Positions 1 to 5,613 of a stretch of 7,777 bases of DNA are shown here, one piece after another. A program made the position numbers and the translations under genes. The stretch is from an uncultured Desulfovibrio sp. (GTDB lineage Bacteria > Desulfobacterota > Desulfovibrionia > Desulfovibrionales > Desulfovibrionaceae). The notes under the pieces were generated by a model, which was not told the origin of the DNA, did not search any database, and was given only the letters and a program-made list of their open reading frames with translations. Positions within the stretch are counted from its first letter, which is position 1. Each line of letters opens with the position of its first letter. The DNA lies in NCBI GenBank assembly GCA_900550745.1, contig URTO01000080.1, positions 1-7,777 of the forward strand, in the 5' to 3' direction.

Positions 1-2212
1 GGCCGGGGAGCGGCCCGCCCCCCGGGCCCTGTCCTGCCATACCGCCGGTGGACGTGCCCCAACCCCCGCCCCCATCCCTACTTCGCAGCTCGACACCGCG
101 GTGGCCCTCACGCACAGCGGGGCGCTGCTGCCCGTGCTGCACCACCTGCCCCGCAAGGACTGCAATATTTCGCTCGGCTACCCGCTTGAACGCTCGCTCC
201 TGTTCCGCCTGCTGGAAACGGTGCTCGAAGCCCGCAACCGCCGCCAGCCCAACGGCACGACCCATTGGAAGGCGCTTGCGGATCTCGTCCGCCACCCATA
301 CCTGCGCCTGCTTGAGGCCAACGGCATTTCCCTGCGCGACATCTTCCAGAACATGGAAACCCGCCTCCGCAACGGCAGCCGGCACGCCGACGCCCACGCC
401 GTCGCCGAAGGCGCCATTGACGACTTCTTCGCCGCCTCCTCCCTGCCCGGCGTGGCGGCAGCCATGCCCGCCATCCGGGAATTGGTCAACCGCGTCCTGC
501 GGGATACCGTGGACACATGGGCGAGGGCCCATACCCTCGGCGGGCTTGCGGACGCGCTTTCCGGCCTGTGCGACACCCTGCTCGTCTACGGAAGCGGCAA
601 CGGCGAAAACGGCGCGGACAACGGCAAGGCCGATATCTGGTCGCGTTTCCCCATCGACGCGGAATGCCTGTTCCGCCTCATGCAGCGCATCATCCCGGCC
701 CTCAAGGACAACGGCATGGCCGACACGCCGCTGCCGTGGCCCCTGATGCAGGCCATGCTGCTGGAGCTCGTGCGCGCCGAGCGCGTCCCCTTTGAAGCCG
801 ATCCCCTGACCGGCCTGCAAGTGCTCGGCATGTTGGAAACCCGCCTCTTAAAATTCTCCCGCGTCTTTCTCGTCGACGTCACCGACGACAGGCTTCCCGG
901 CGCGCCGATCCGCAGCCCGCTCCTGCCGGACAGCCTGCGCGCCCTTCTCGGCCTGCCCGACACCCGCAACCGCGAACAGCTTGCGGCCTACACGTTCCAC
1001 CGGCTCATCGCCGGGGCCGATGAGGTCTGGCTCTACTGGCAGGAAGGCGTGGAAACCTCCGGCCTGTTCGACGGGAAAAAACAGCGCAGCCGCCTTGTGG
1101 AAGAGCTCATCTGGCAGGAAGAGCAGGCCCGCGGGCAGCGCCTGAAGCCGGGGCGCGAACCGCTCCGCACGGCGTCCCTTGATGTCCGCCCGCCGGTCAG
1201 GGTGCGCAAGGTCATCACCAAGACCCCCGCCATACGGGAACAGATCGCCGCATCGCTCAAGCACCCCCTGTCAGCCACCCGGCTGGACGCCTACCTGACC
1301 TGCCCGCTGAGGTATTATTATGAGCGCCTGTGCGCCATCGCGCCCATCGACGAGGTGAACGAAGACGATGATCCGGCTGCCGTGGGCGTGCTTCTGCACA
1401 ATGTGCTTCGGGATTTTTACGCCCCCGCCGTGGGCAAGGCCGTGCGCCGCGACGCGCAGTCGGGCGATCCTGAATTGCCGTTCCTCGACGAACAAGCCCT
1501 GCGCGCCCTGTTCCGCACGGCGCTCGACGCATCGGGGCTGGAGGCATCCCTGCCGCCGGAAAGCGCGGCCATGCTTTCCGTCACCGGGCCGGAGCGTCTG
1601 GGCATGTTCCTGCACGCCCAGCCGGAACAGACGGAGGTGCTTTCCCTAGAGGAGGAATACGATGCCGAAATACGGGCGGGAGGCCGCGTCAGACGGCTTA
1701 CCGGCAATCTCGACCGGGTGGACTGGCGCGAACAGGAAGACCCCGAAGGCGCGCTCGACGAGGGGGCGGTCATCCTCGACTACAAGACGGGCCGCATCAA
1801 GGCGCTGCGCCCGGACATCTGGGCCGACGACGCCTTTTGGGATGCGCTGGAGCCGGAAAAGGCGGCCGAAGCCGCATCCGATCCAGACCCCGAACATGAT
1901 TTTTTGCCAATCATCGCACAGCGTATTCCCACAGTGCAATTGCTGTATTATTGTTATTTGTATGGGCAGGCTACGGGCAAGCCCGTGCTTGACGCGGCGT
2001 TCGTCGCCCTTGGCGAAGACGGCGGGGAACGGCCCCTTTTCGGGAAGGCCATGACCATTGAGGAACGGGAGCGGGCGTTGTCGCTCATTCCCCGCCTCAT
2101 CGGGTTCATCCTCCTGCATATGGAGCTTTGCCCGGAATTCCGCCCACGGGAAGGGGCACATTGCCGCTGGTGTTCCTGGCGGAACGTGTGTATCATATCC
2201 TCCCAACAATAA
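1..2212 (+). CDS. addB: AddB-like PD-(D/E)XK nuclease, 3' part (5' end outside window)
   Basis: The frame is open from base 2 to the TAA at 2210-2212, giving 736 residues with no start needed inside the window, so the gene begins upstream. A GTG at 101 is internal, not the start. The N-terminal part resembles the inactive UvrD-like half of AddB: NISLGYPLERS near residue 55, and a LQVLGMLETR...VFLVDVTDDRLPG stretch near residues 271-300, like helicase motif V/VI. The C-terminal nuclease shows H466 (VGVLLHNVL), D571 (GNLDRVDW), D593 and K595 (LDYKTG) and Q646/Y650 (QLLYY). Cysteines C434, C721, C724 and C730 form the C...CX2CX5C set that ligates a 4Fe-4S cluster in AddB-type nucleases. With AddA, AddB processes double-strand breaks for RecA-dependent repair in the cytoplasm. 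addA is not seen here and may lie upstream. RecB-like Cas4 is excluded by the length and the helicase-like region. The family call is firm; the exact symbol is less so. Confidence 0.88.
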   Translation, partial: AGERPAPRALSCHTAGGRAPTPAPIPTSQLDTAVALTHSGALLPVLHHLPRKDCNISLGYPLERSLLFRLLETVLEARNRRQPNGTTHWKALADLVRHPYLRLLEANGISLRDIFQNMETRLRNGSRHADAHAVAEGAIDDFFAASSLPGVAAAMPAIRELVNRVLRDTVDTWARAHTLGGLADALSGLCDTLLVYGSGNGENGADNGKADIWSRFPIDAECLFRLMQRIIPALKDNGMADTPLPWPLMQAMLLELVRAERVPFEADPLTGLQVLGMLETRLLKFSRVFLVDVTDDRLPGAPIRSPLLPDSLRALLGLPDTRNREQLAAYTFHRLIAGADEVWLYWQEGVETSGLFDGKKQRSRLVEELIWQEEQARGQRLKPGREPLRTASLDVRPPVRVRKVITKTPAIREQIAASLKHPLSATRLDAYLTCPLRYYYERLCAIAPIDEVNEDDDPAAVGVLLHNVLRDFYAPAVGKAVRRDAQSGDPELPFLDEQALRALFRTALDASGLEASLPPESAAMLSVTGPERLGMFLHAQPEQTEVLSLEEEYDAEIRAGGRVRRLTGNLDRVDWREQEDPEGALDEGAVILDYKTGRIKALRPDIWADDAFWDALEPEKAAEAASDPDPEHDFLPIIAQRIPTVQLLYYCYLYGQATGKPVLDAAFVALGEDGGERPLFGKAMTIEERERALSLIPRLIGFILLHMELCPEFRPREGAHCRWCSWRNVCIISSQQ

Positions 2213-2281
2213 TTCCGGGTATTAGAAGCAGGAAGCATTCCCATTCCCGCCCGCATACCCATAACTCCATAAGAGACCTCT

Positions 2282-2287
2282 AGGAGG
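2282..2287 (+). promoter_or_regulatory. Ribosome binding site of the flavin oxidoreductase gene
   Basis: AGGAGG lies 6 bases before the ATG at 2294. It is a full Shine-Dalgarno match at good spacing and fixes this start. The 81-base gap after addB shows no convincing sigma70 promoter or intrinsic terminator, so read-through from addB is possible. Confidence 0.85.
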
Positions 2288-2293
2288 TTCTTC

Positions 2294-3418
2294 ATGTCTT
2301 TCCCTTCTCTGAAGATAGGCGACCTCGTCGCTAAAACCCCAATCGTCCAAGGCGGCATGGGCGTTGGTATTTCGCTTTCCAGGCTTGCTTCCGCCGTGGC
2401 CAACGAAGGCGGCATCGGCGTCATCGCCGGGGCCATGATCGGGATGAAGGAGCCCGATGTGGCCAGCAACCCCCTTGAAGCCAACCTCCGCGCCCTCCGC
2501 CGCGAAATCGAAAAGGCCCGCGAAGCCACGCAGGGCATCATCGGCGTAAACATCATGGTCGCCCTGACCACGTTCGCCGAAATGGTTCGCACCTCCATCG
2601 AGTCCAAGGCCGACGTGATCTTCTCCGGCGCCGGGCTGCCGATGGATCTGCCCAAGATTTTCAATGAGACCTGCGAACGCAAGAAGGAAGAGTTCAAGAC
2701 CAAGCTCGTCCCCATCATCTCTTCCGGACGCGCCGCCACCCTCATCGCCCGCAAGTGGATGTCCAGCACCGGCTACATGCCCGACGCCTTCGTCGTGGAA
2801 GGCCCCAAGGCCGGCGGGCACCTCGGTTTCAGCCCCGAACATATCGTTGATCCCAATTATGCCCTCGAACAGCTTGTCCCGCAGGTTGTGGAAGCGGTGA
2901 AGCCGCTTGAAGACAAGGTCGGGCACGCAATCCCGGTCATCGCCGCCGGCGGCGTATATACGGGCGAAGACATCAAGAAGTACATGGATCTCGGCGCGTC
3001 CGGCGTCCAGATGGGCACCCGTTTCGTCGCCACCTACGAATGCGACGCCGATGACCGCTTCAAGCAGGCCTACATCAACGCCAAACAGGAAGACGTGACC
3101 ATCATCAAGAGCCCGGTGGGCATGCCCGGCCGCGCGCTCGTGAACAGTTTCATTGATTCCATGCGGGAGGGCGGCAAAAAGCCGTTCAAATGCATCTTCC
3201 ATTGCGTGAAGACCTGCGAACAGGAAAAAACCCCCTACTGCATCGCCGCCGCCCTCATCAACGCCATGAAGGGCAATCTTGAACGCGGCTTTGCCTTCTG
3301 CGGCGAAAACGTCTCCCGCGTCAACAGCATCGTTTCCGTGCATGACCTGATTGCCTCGCTGCAGCGCGAGTTCGATGCCATCATCAACAAACCCGCCGCG
3401 GCTACCGTGAAGGCGTAA
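2294..3418 (+). CDS. NAD(P)H-dependent flavin oxidoreductase (nitronate monooxygenase / FabK family)
   Basis: This 374-residue protein is a TIM-barrel FMN enzyme of the 2-nitropropane dioxygenase/FabK group. It has PIVQGGMGVGIS at residues 16-27, GAGLPMDLP near residue 115, EGPKAGGHLGF at 169-179 with H176 at the usual catalytic histidine position, AAGGVYTGEDI at 217-227 and GASGVQMGTRF at 234-244. The last two are the FMN phosphate-binding loops. Family members oxidise alkyl nitronates, act as enoyl-ACP reductases (FabK), or reduce quinones; the substrate cannot be read from the sequence. In an anaerobe an oxygen-using monooxygenase role is doubtful. The C-terminal region carries a cysteine cluster (C300, C304, C308, C316, then C336) absent from classical nitronate monooxygenases, which suggests a metal or iron-sulfur site. 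There is no signal peptide, so it is cytoplasmic. The start is set by the strong ribosome binding site, and the gene appears to be transcribed alone or by read-through from addB. Confidence 0.9.
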   Translation: MSFPSLKIGDLVAKTPIVQGGMGVGISLSRLASAVANEGGIGVIAGAMIGMKEPDVASNPLEANLRALRREIEKAREATQGIIGVNIMVALTTFAEMVRTSIESKADVIFSGAGLPMDLPKIFNETCERKKEEFKTKLVPIISSGRAATLIARKWMSSTGYMPDAFVVEGPKAGGHLGFSPEHIVDPNYALEQLVPQVVEAVKPLEDKVGHAIPVIAAGGVYTGEDIKKYMDLGASGVQMGTRFVATYECDADDRFKQAYINAKQEDVTIIKSPVGMPGRALVNSFIDSMREGGKKPFKCIFHCVKTCEQEKTPYCIAAALINAMKGNLERGFAFCGENVSRVNSIVSVHDLIASLQREFDAIINKPAAATVKA

Positions 3419-3430
3419 GGCCTCCGGCGG

Positions 3431-3453
3431 CAAGGGGGCTTCCCGCCCCCTTG
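3431..3453 (+). terminator. GC-rich hairpin after the flavin oxidoreductase gene
   Basis: CAAGGGGGC at 3431-3439 pairs perfectly with GCCCCCTTG at 3445-3453 around a 5-base loop (TTCCC), 12 bases after the stop codon. The position suits transcription termination of the upstream gene, but no T-run follows. It could be a Rho-assisted or non-canonical terminator, or part of an intergenic palindromic repeat with the next hairpin. Confidence 0.5.
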
Positions 3454-3459
3454 ACCCCC

Positions 3460-3486
3460 GTCCGGGAGGCGAGCCGCCCCCCGGAC
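3460..3486. repeat. Second GC-rich inverted repeat
   Basis: GTCCGGG at 3460-3466 pairs with CCCGGAC at 3480-3486. Inside that, after one A/C mismatch, GGCG pairs with CGCC around an AGC loop. It starts 6 bases after the previous hairpin, so the two look like one composite palindromic unit. There is no T-run on either side. A role in termination or mRNA 3'-end protection is inference. Confidence 0.5.
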
Positions 3487-3497
3487 CCCGGCGAAAC

Positions 3498-3557
3498 GTC
3501 CCGAATGCAAAGGTTCCGAACCGGCTTGCGCTGGTTCGGAACCTTTGCATTCGGGAC
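3498..3557. repeat. Perfect 25-bp inverted repeat (long hairpin) between convergent genes
   Basis: Bases 3498-3522 are the exact reverse complement of 3533-3557, with 10 bases between them. The inner bases can add a G-T, G-C and C-G pair, giving a stem of about 28 bp closed by a TTGC loop. The arms begin GTCCCGAATG and end CATTCGGGAC. It sits about 80 bases after the flavoprotein stop and about 140 before the cbiK stop. It could stop transcription from both sides, although neither side has a T-run. Its length and perfection also fit a small palindromic mobile or REP-like element. Confidence 0.75.
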
Positions 3558-3698
3558 TTCCGGCGGCATAATAGAAAGCCCTCTTCTTATCCTCTTATCC
3601 TTTTGTGGATTCCCTTCCCTGCCTATCCTCTTCGTTCTTCCTGCCGCAACACCGGGAGACGGACGCCAACAAGGAAAACCGCCGTGCCTCCGCACCCT
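3558..3698. other. Non-coding spacer with pyrimidine-rich tract
   Basis: I see no gene here. From about 3577 to 3644 the + strand is dominated by C and T, and includes an 8-base tandem duplication (TCTTATCC twice, 3585-3600). Read on the - strand it is the purine-rich 3' flank of cbiK. No promoter or RNA gene was recognised. Confidence 0.5.
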
Positions 3699-4613
3699 TC
3701 ATCGACCCTTACGAAAGTCTTTGAAGATGAGAGGGAGGGGGTTCGGGGGAGGGGGAGAAGGAACTTTCTGGAGTAAGTTCCTTCTCCCCCTGCCCCGATT
3801 CGCACAGCCCCACCCTTTCATGGCCTGCGCCAAATTGTCGACCCAAATGTCCCTGAACCCCTGATACTCCATCATCCCCCGAAGGACGGGGACGCAGGCG
3901 ATGCCCTCGGCTTCGAGCCGGGAACGCCACGAATCTTCAGAGTCCCCGGCCATGTCTTCAAGCGTATGCCGCCCTACGACGGCAAGCAGGGGCAGCAGCC
4001 AAACTCGGCCGAACGGACGCCCGCAAGCCCGCAGGCGTTCCACGATGTGCTCAAGACGGACGGCCCCGTTCAGCGTGCCCATGAGCACGAGGGGATCGCG
4101 TTCCCGTACAGCCGCGGCAAGGGCCTCGTAACGCCCCTCCGCGGCGTGGCGGCTCCCGTGCCCCATGAACAGCACCGGCTCGCCGGGCGCGCGCCCGGAA
4201 GGAAGCCCGGCAAGCAGGGCGCACGCGGCGCGATCCACCGATGCCTGCGACTCCGTCAGCAAAGGCGCGCCCACCACAAGCGACGCAAACGTCCCGTCGG
4301 CGCGCAGCTCGTCCGCATCCGAGACGATGTCCCCGTATTCAAAGCCGGGAATGACATGCACAGGCTGAACCGCCACATGGGTAAACTTCTCAAAAGCCAT
4401 TTTCTTCAATGCCTTGTGAACGGAATCCGATTTTTTCCGCTCACTGGCCAGCCGTTCCCGCATGAGCATGGACGTAAAGGCCCAACGCACCGATACATCA
4501 GGAAAAGCCTTGCGGACTTGCGCATCGAAACGCCGGAGCGTCGACTCCCCCTGAGAACTGCCCGAACCAAATGCTGCAAGAAGGATGCCTCTTTTCTTCG
4601 TTATAGCGTACAA
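3699..4613 (-). CDS. cbiK: Sirohydrochlorin cobaltochelatase, cytoplasmic CbiK type
   Basis: This 304-residue protein inserts Co2+ (or Fe2+) into sirohydrochlorin, the early step of anaerobic B12 synthesis or of the siroheme/heme branch. Family marks in order: GILLAAFGSG (9-18), RWAFTS (43-48), QPVHVIPGFEY (83-93), FMGHGSRHAA (149-158, H152), MGTLNG (178-183), and LPLLAVVGRHTLEDMAGDSEDSW (207-229, H216). H152 and H216 are the metal-binding/catalytic histidines; the usual GTVEG glutamate is N182 here. There is no signal peptide, so this is a cytoplasmic form, unlike the periplasmic CbiK known in Desulfovibrio. The start is TTG at 4613: no ATG or GTG lies nearby in frame and AGGAGG sits 10 bases upstream. 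CbiK proteins are usually about 260-270 residues. Everything after residue 272 is encoded by a large hairpin and its flank, a proline-rich tail (PSPPPPNPLP) that looks acquired. It is transcribed divergently from the rfbD-like operon. Confidence 0.9.
   Translation of the reverse strand: MYAITKKRGILLAAFGSGSSQGESTLRRFDAQVRKAFPDVSVRWAFTSMLMRERLASERKKSDSVHKALKKMAFEKFTHVAVQPVHVIPGFEYGDIVSDADELRADGTFASLVVGAPLLTESQASVDRAACALLAGLPSGRAPGEPVLFMGHGSRHAAEGRYEALAAAVRERDPLVLMGTLNGAVRLEHIVERLRACGRPFGRVWLLPLLAVVGRHTLEDMAGDSEDSWRSRLEAEGIACVPVLRGMMEYQGFRDIWVDNLAQAMKGWGCANRGRGRRNLLQKVPSPPPPNPLPLIFKDFRKGR
3743..3798. repeat. 24-pair hairpin inside the 3' end of cbiK, possible terminator
   Basis: Bases 3743-3766 pair with 3775-3798 with one mismatch (3749/3792) around an 8-base loop (TCTGGAGT). 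The core arms are GAGAAGGAACTT and AAGTTCCTTCTC, followed by a C-rich run. The stem is strong and lies where a terminator for cbiK, or for transcription arriving from the + strand, would be expected, but it is read as coding sequence for cbiK residues 273-291. It lacks a clean T-run on the - strand. It may be a copy of a dispersed palindromic element; only one copy is visible here. Confidence 0.7.
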
Positions 4614-4623
4614 AAAGTTGTAC

Positions 4624-4629
4624 CCTCCT
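4624..4629 (-). promoter_or_regulatory. Ribosome binding site of cbiK
   Basis: The reverse strand reads AGGAGG here, 10 bases before the TTG start at 4613. The match is perfect and supports use of the unusual TTG start, since no other start codon lies close by in frame. Confidence 0.75.
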
Positions 4630-4679
4630 TTTTCACCTTATATGGCAGGTGGATAAAACGAACGGCGTTCCCGCGTGCG

Positions 4680-4708
4680 TTGACGCGTTCCAGATCGGCT
4701 GATACCCT
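4680..4708 (+). promoter_or_regulatory. Candidate sigma70 promoter of the rfbD-like/Gate/lpxB operon
   Basis: TTGACG (4680-4685) is separated by exactly 17 bases from TACCCT (4703-4708), about 30 bases ahead of the GTG start. The -35 is near consensus and the -10 is weak (TAnnnT only). The position fits the three-gene operon. It lies 9 bases downstream of the GAACGGCGTTC inverted repeat. Confidence 0.4.
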
Positions 4709-4738
4709 GAGCGCCTCATACATTTATGGAGAAAACCC

Positions 4739-5596
4739 GTGAGTACTCCTGTCGCTCTTGTTCTTGGCGGACACGGTCTTCTGGGCCAGCCTCTGGCGCA
4801 ACAGCTTGCCGGAAACGGCTGGGAGGCGCAAACGCTGGATTTTGAGGACTGCAACCTGCTGAATCCCGCGGAACTCCAGCCGCGCATCGAATTCATCAAC
4901 CCTGACGTCATTTTCAATACCGTAAGCTGGAACACGGAAAACCCCGCTGAAAAACAGCCACAAGAAGCCCTCTCTGTCAACCGTGGCCTCCCGGCATTCC
5001 TCGGCGGGCTGGTCAAAGGCACGCCCAGGTTCCTCGTCCACTACAGCTCGGATCAGGTTTTCAACGGCCGCAAGGATTCCCCCTACACCGAAGAGGACAA
5101 GGCCGATCCGGTTTCCCTGTGCGGCAAGAGCCGCCTTGCCGGTGAGCAGGCCCTGCTTGAGCTCAACGCCGACAACATCTGCATCATCCGTACGGGCTGG
5201 CTGTTCGGCCCGGATGGGGACAGCTTCCTGAAGCGCCTCCTGAGGCGGGCCAAGACCGAAGGAACCGTAGAGGTCATCCACGATCAGATCGGCTCCCCGA
5301 CGTATGCGAAGGATCTGGCGCAGGCCACGCTCCAGCTTGTCAAGCGCCGGGCGTCCGGGCTGTACCATGTGGCGAACTCAGGCCAGGCCACATGGTGCGA
5401 ACTGGCGGCGGAAGCCGTGCGCCAAGCCAGCCTGCCCTGCTCCGTGCGGGCCATCGCAAGCTCGGACAAGACGCTCCGCGCCAACTATGAGGTGCTTTCC
5501 TCCGCAAAGTATACGGCGCTCACCGGATGCGCCATGCGCCCCTGGTCTCAGGCCCTGCGGGAGTACATCTACTCCGTCCTTCTCGCCTCCCAATAA
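4739..5596 (+). CDS. RfbD-like sugar-nucleotide reductase homologue (SDR family) with altered active site
   Basis: This 285-residue extended-SDR protein resembles dTDP-4-dehydrorhamnose reductase (RfbD/RmlD) and the MAT2B group. It has a Rossmann glycine motif GGHGLLG at 10-16, DVIFNTVSWNTENPAE near 57-72, YSSDQVFNG at 102-110, IIRTGWLFGP in the middle of the protein, and the RfbD-type substrate/domain motifs GSPTYAKDLA and GLYHVANSG. The catalytic YxxxK should fall in the stretch SLCGKSRLAGE, where Tyr is C128 and Lys is R132. The cofactor fold is therefore kept but the normal proton-donor pair is lost, and the protein may be a non-catalytic or altered enzyme. The start is GTG at 4739, with GGAGA (4728-4732) 6 bases upstream. 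It is first in an operon with a membrane protein and lpxB, which suggests an envelope-related role. I withhold the symbol rfbD because activity is doubtful. Confidence 0.82.
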   Translation: MSTPVALVLGGHGLLGQPLAQQLAGNGWEAQTLDFEDCNLLNPAELQPRIEFINPDVIFNTVSWNTENPAEKQPQEALSVNRGLPAFLGGLVKGTPRFLVHYSSDQVFNGRKDSPYTEEDKADPVSLCGKSRLAGEQALLELNADNICIIRTGWLFGPDGDSFLKRLLRRAKTEGTVEVIHDQIGSPTYAKDLAQATLQLVKRRASGLYHVANSGQATWCELAAEAVRQASLPCSVRAIASSDKTLRANYEVLSSAKYTALTGCAMRPWSQALREYIYSVLLASQ

Positions 5597-5613
5597 CCCG
5601 CCGCGGATATGCC

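Larger units (their letters stand above)
4614..4738. promoter_or_regulatory. Divergent control region between cbiK and the rfbD-like operon
   Basis: These 125 bases separate two divergent starts. For cbiK a possible -10 (TATAAG, reverse strand, 4637-4642) sits just ahead of its ribosome binding site, but no good -35 is seen, so this is weak. An inverted repeat GAACG-G-CGTTC at 4660-4670 lies between the possible promoters and could be a shared operator. I found no cobalamin riboswitch features. Confidence 0.4.

Noticed and set aside
101..103. GTG at 101 as the start of the addB-like gene
   Set aside because: The frame is open to the window edge, and the helicase-like domain of AddB would be truncated; no ribosome binding site precedes it.
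2172..2185. GTTCC-TGGC-GGAAC hairpin at the end of addB as a terminator
   Set aside because: Only 5 bp, inside the coding sequence over the iron-sulfur cysteines, and no T-run follows.
2222..3550. Long reverse-strand open frame (442 codons) covering the flavin oxidoreductase gene
   Set aside because: It lies antisense to a gene with clear family motifs and a perfect ribosome binding site. Its composition (Gly, Asp, His, Ala) is typical of a GC-bias shadow, and it reads through the hairpins.
4614..4738. Cobalamin riboswitch upstream of cbiK
   Set aside because: The leader is too short, and neither the B12-box nor the expected multi-stem fold was seen.
3966..4742. Forward open frame of 258 codons over cbiK
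   Set aside because: It is antisense to cbiK, whose motifs are clear. The frame is rich in Arg, Pro and Lys without domain signals and has no ribosome binding site.
5527..5613. Upstream start for the Gate-domain protein at 5527
   Set aside because: It would overlap the preceding gene by 70 bases and add 29 residues unlike a membrane protein N-terminus. ATG 5614 gives a natural spacing.
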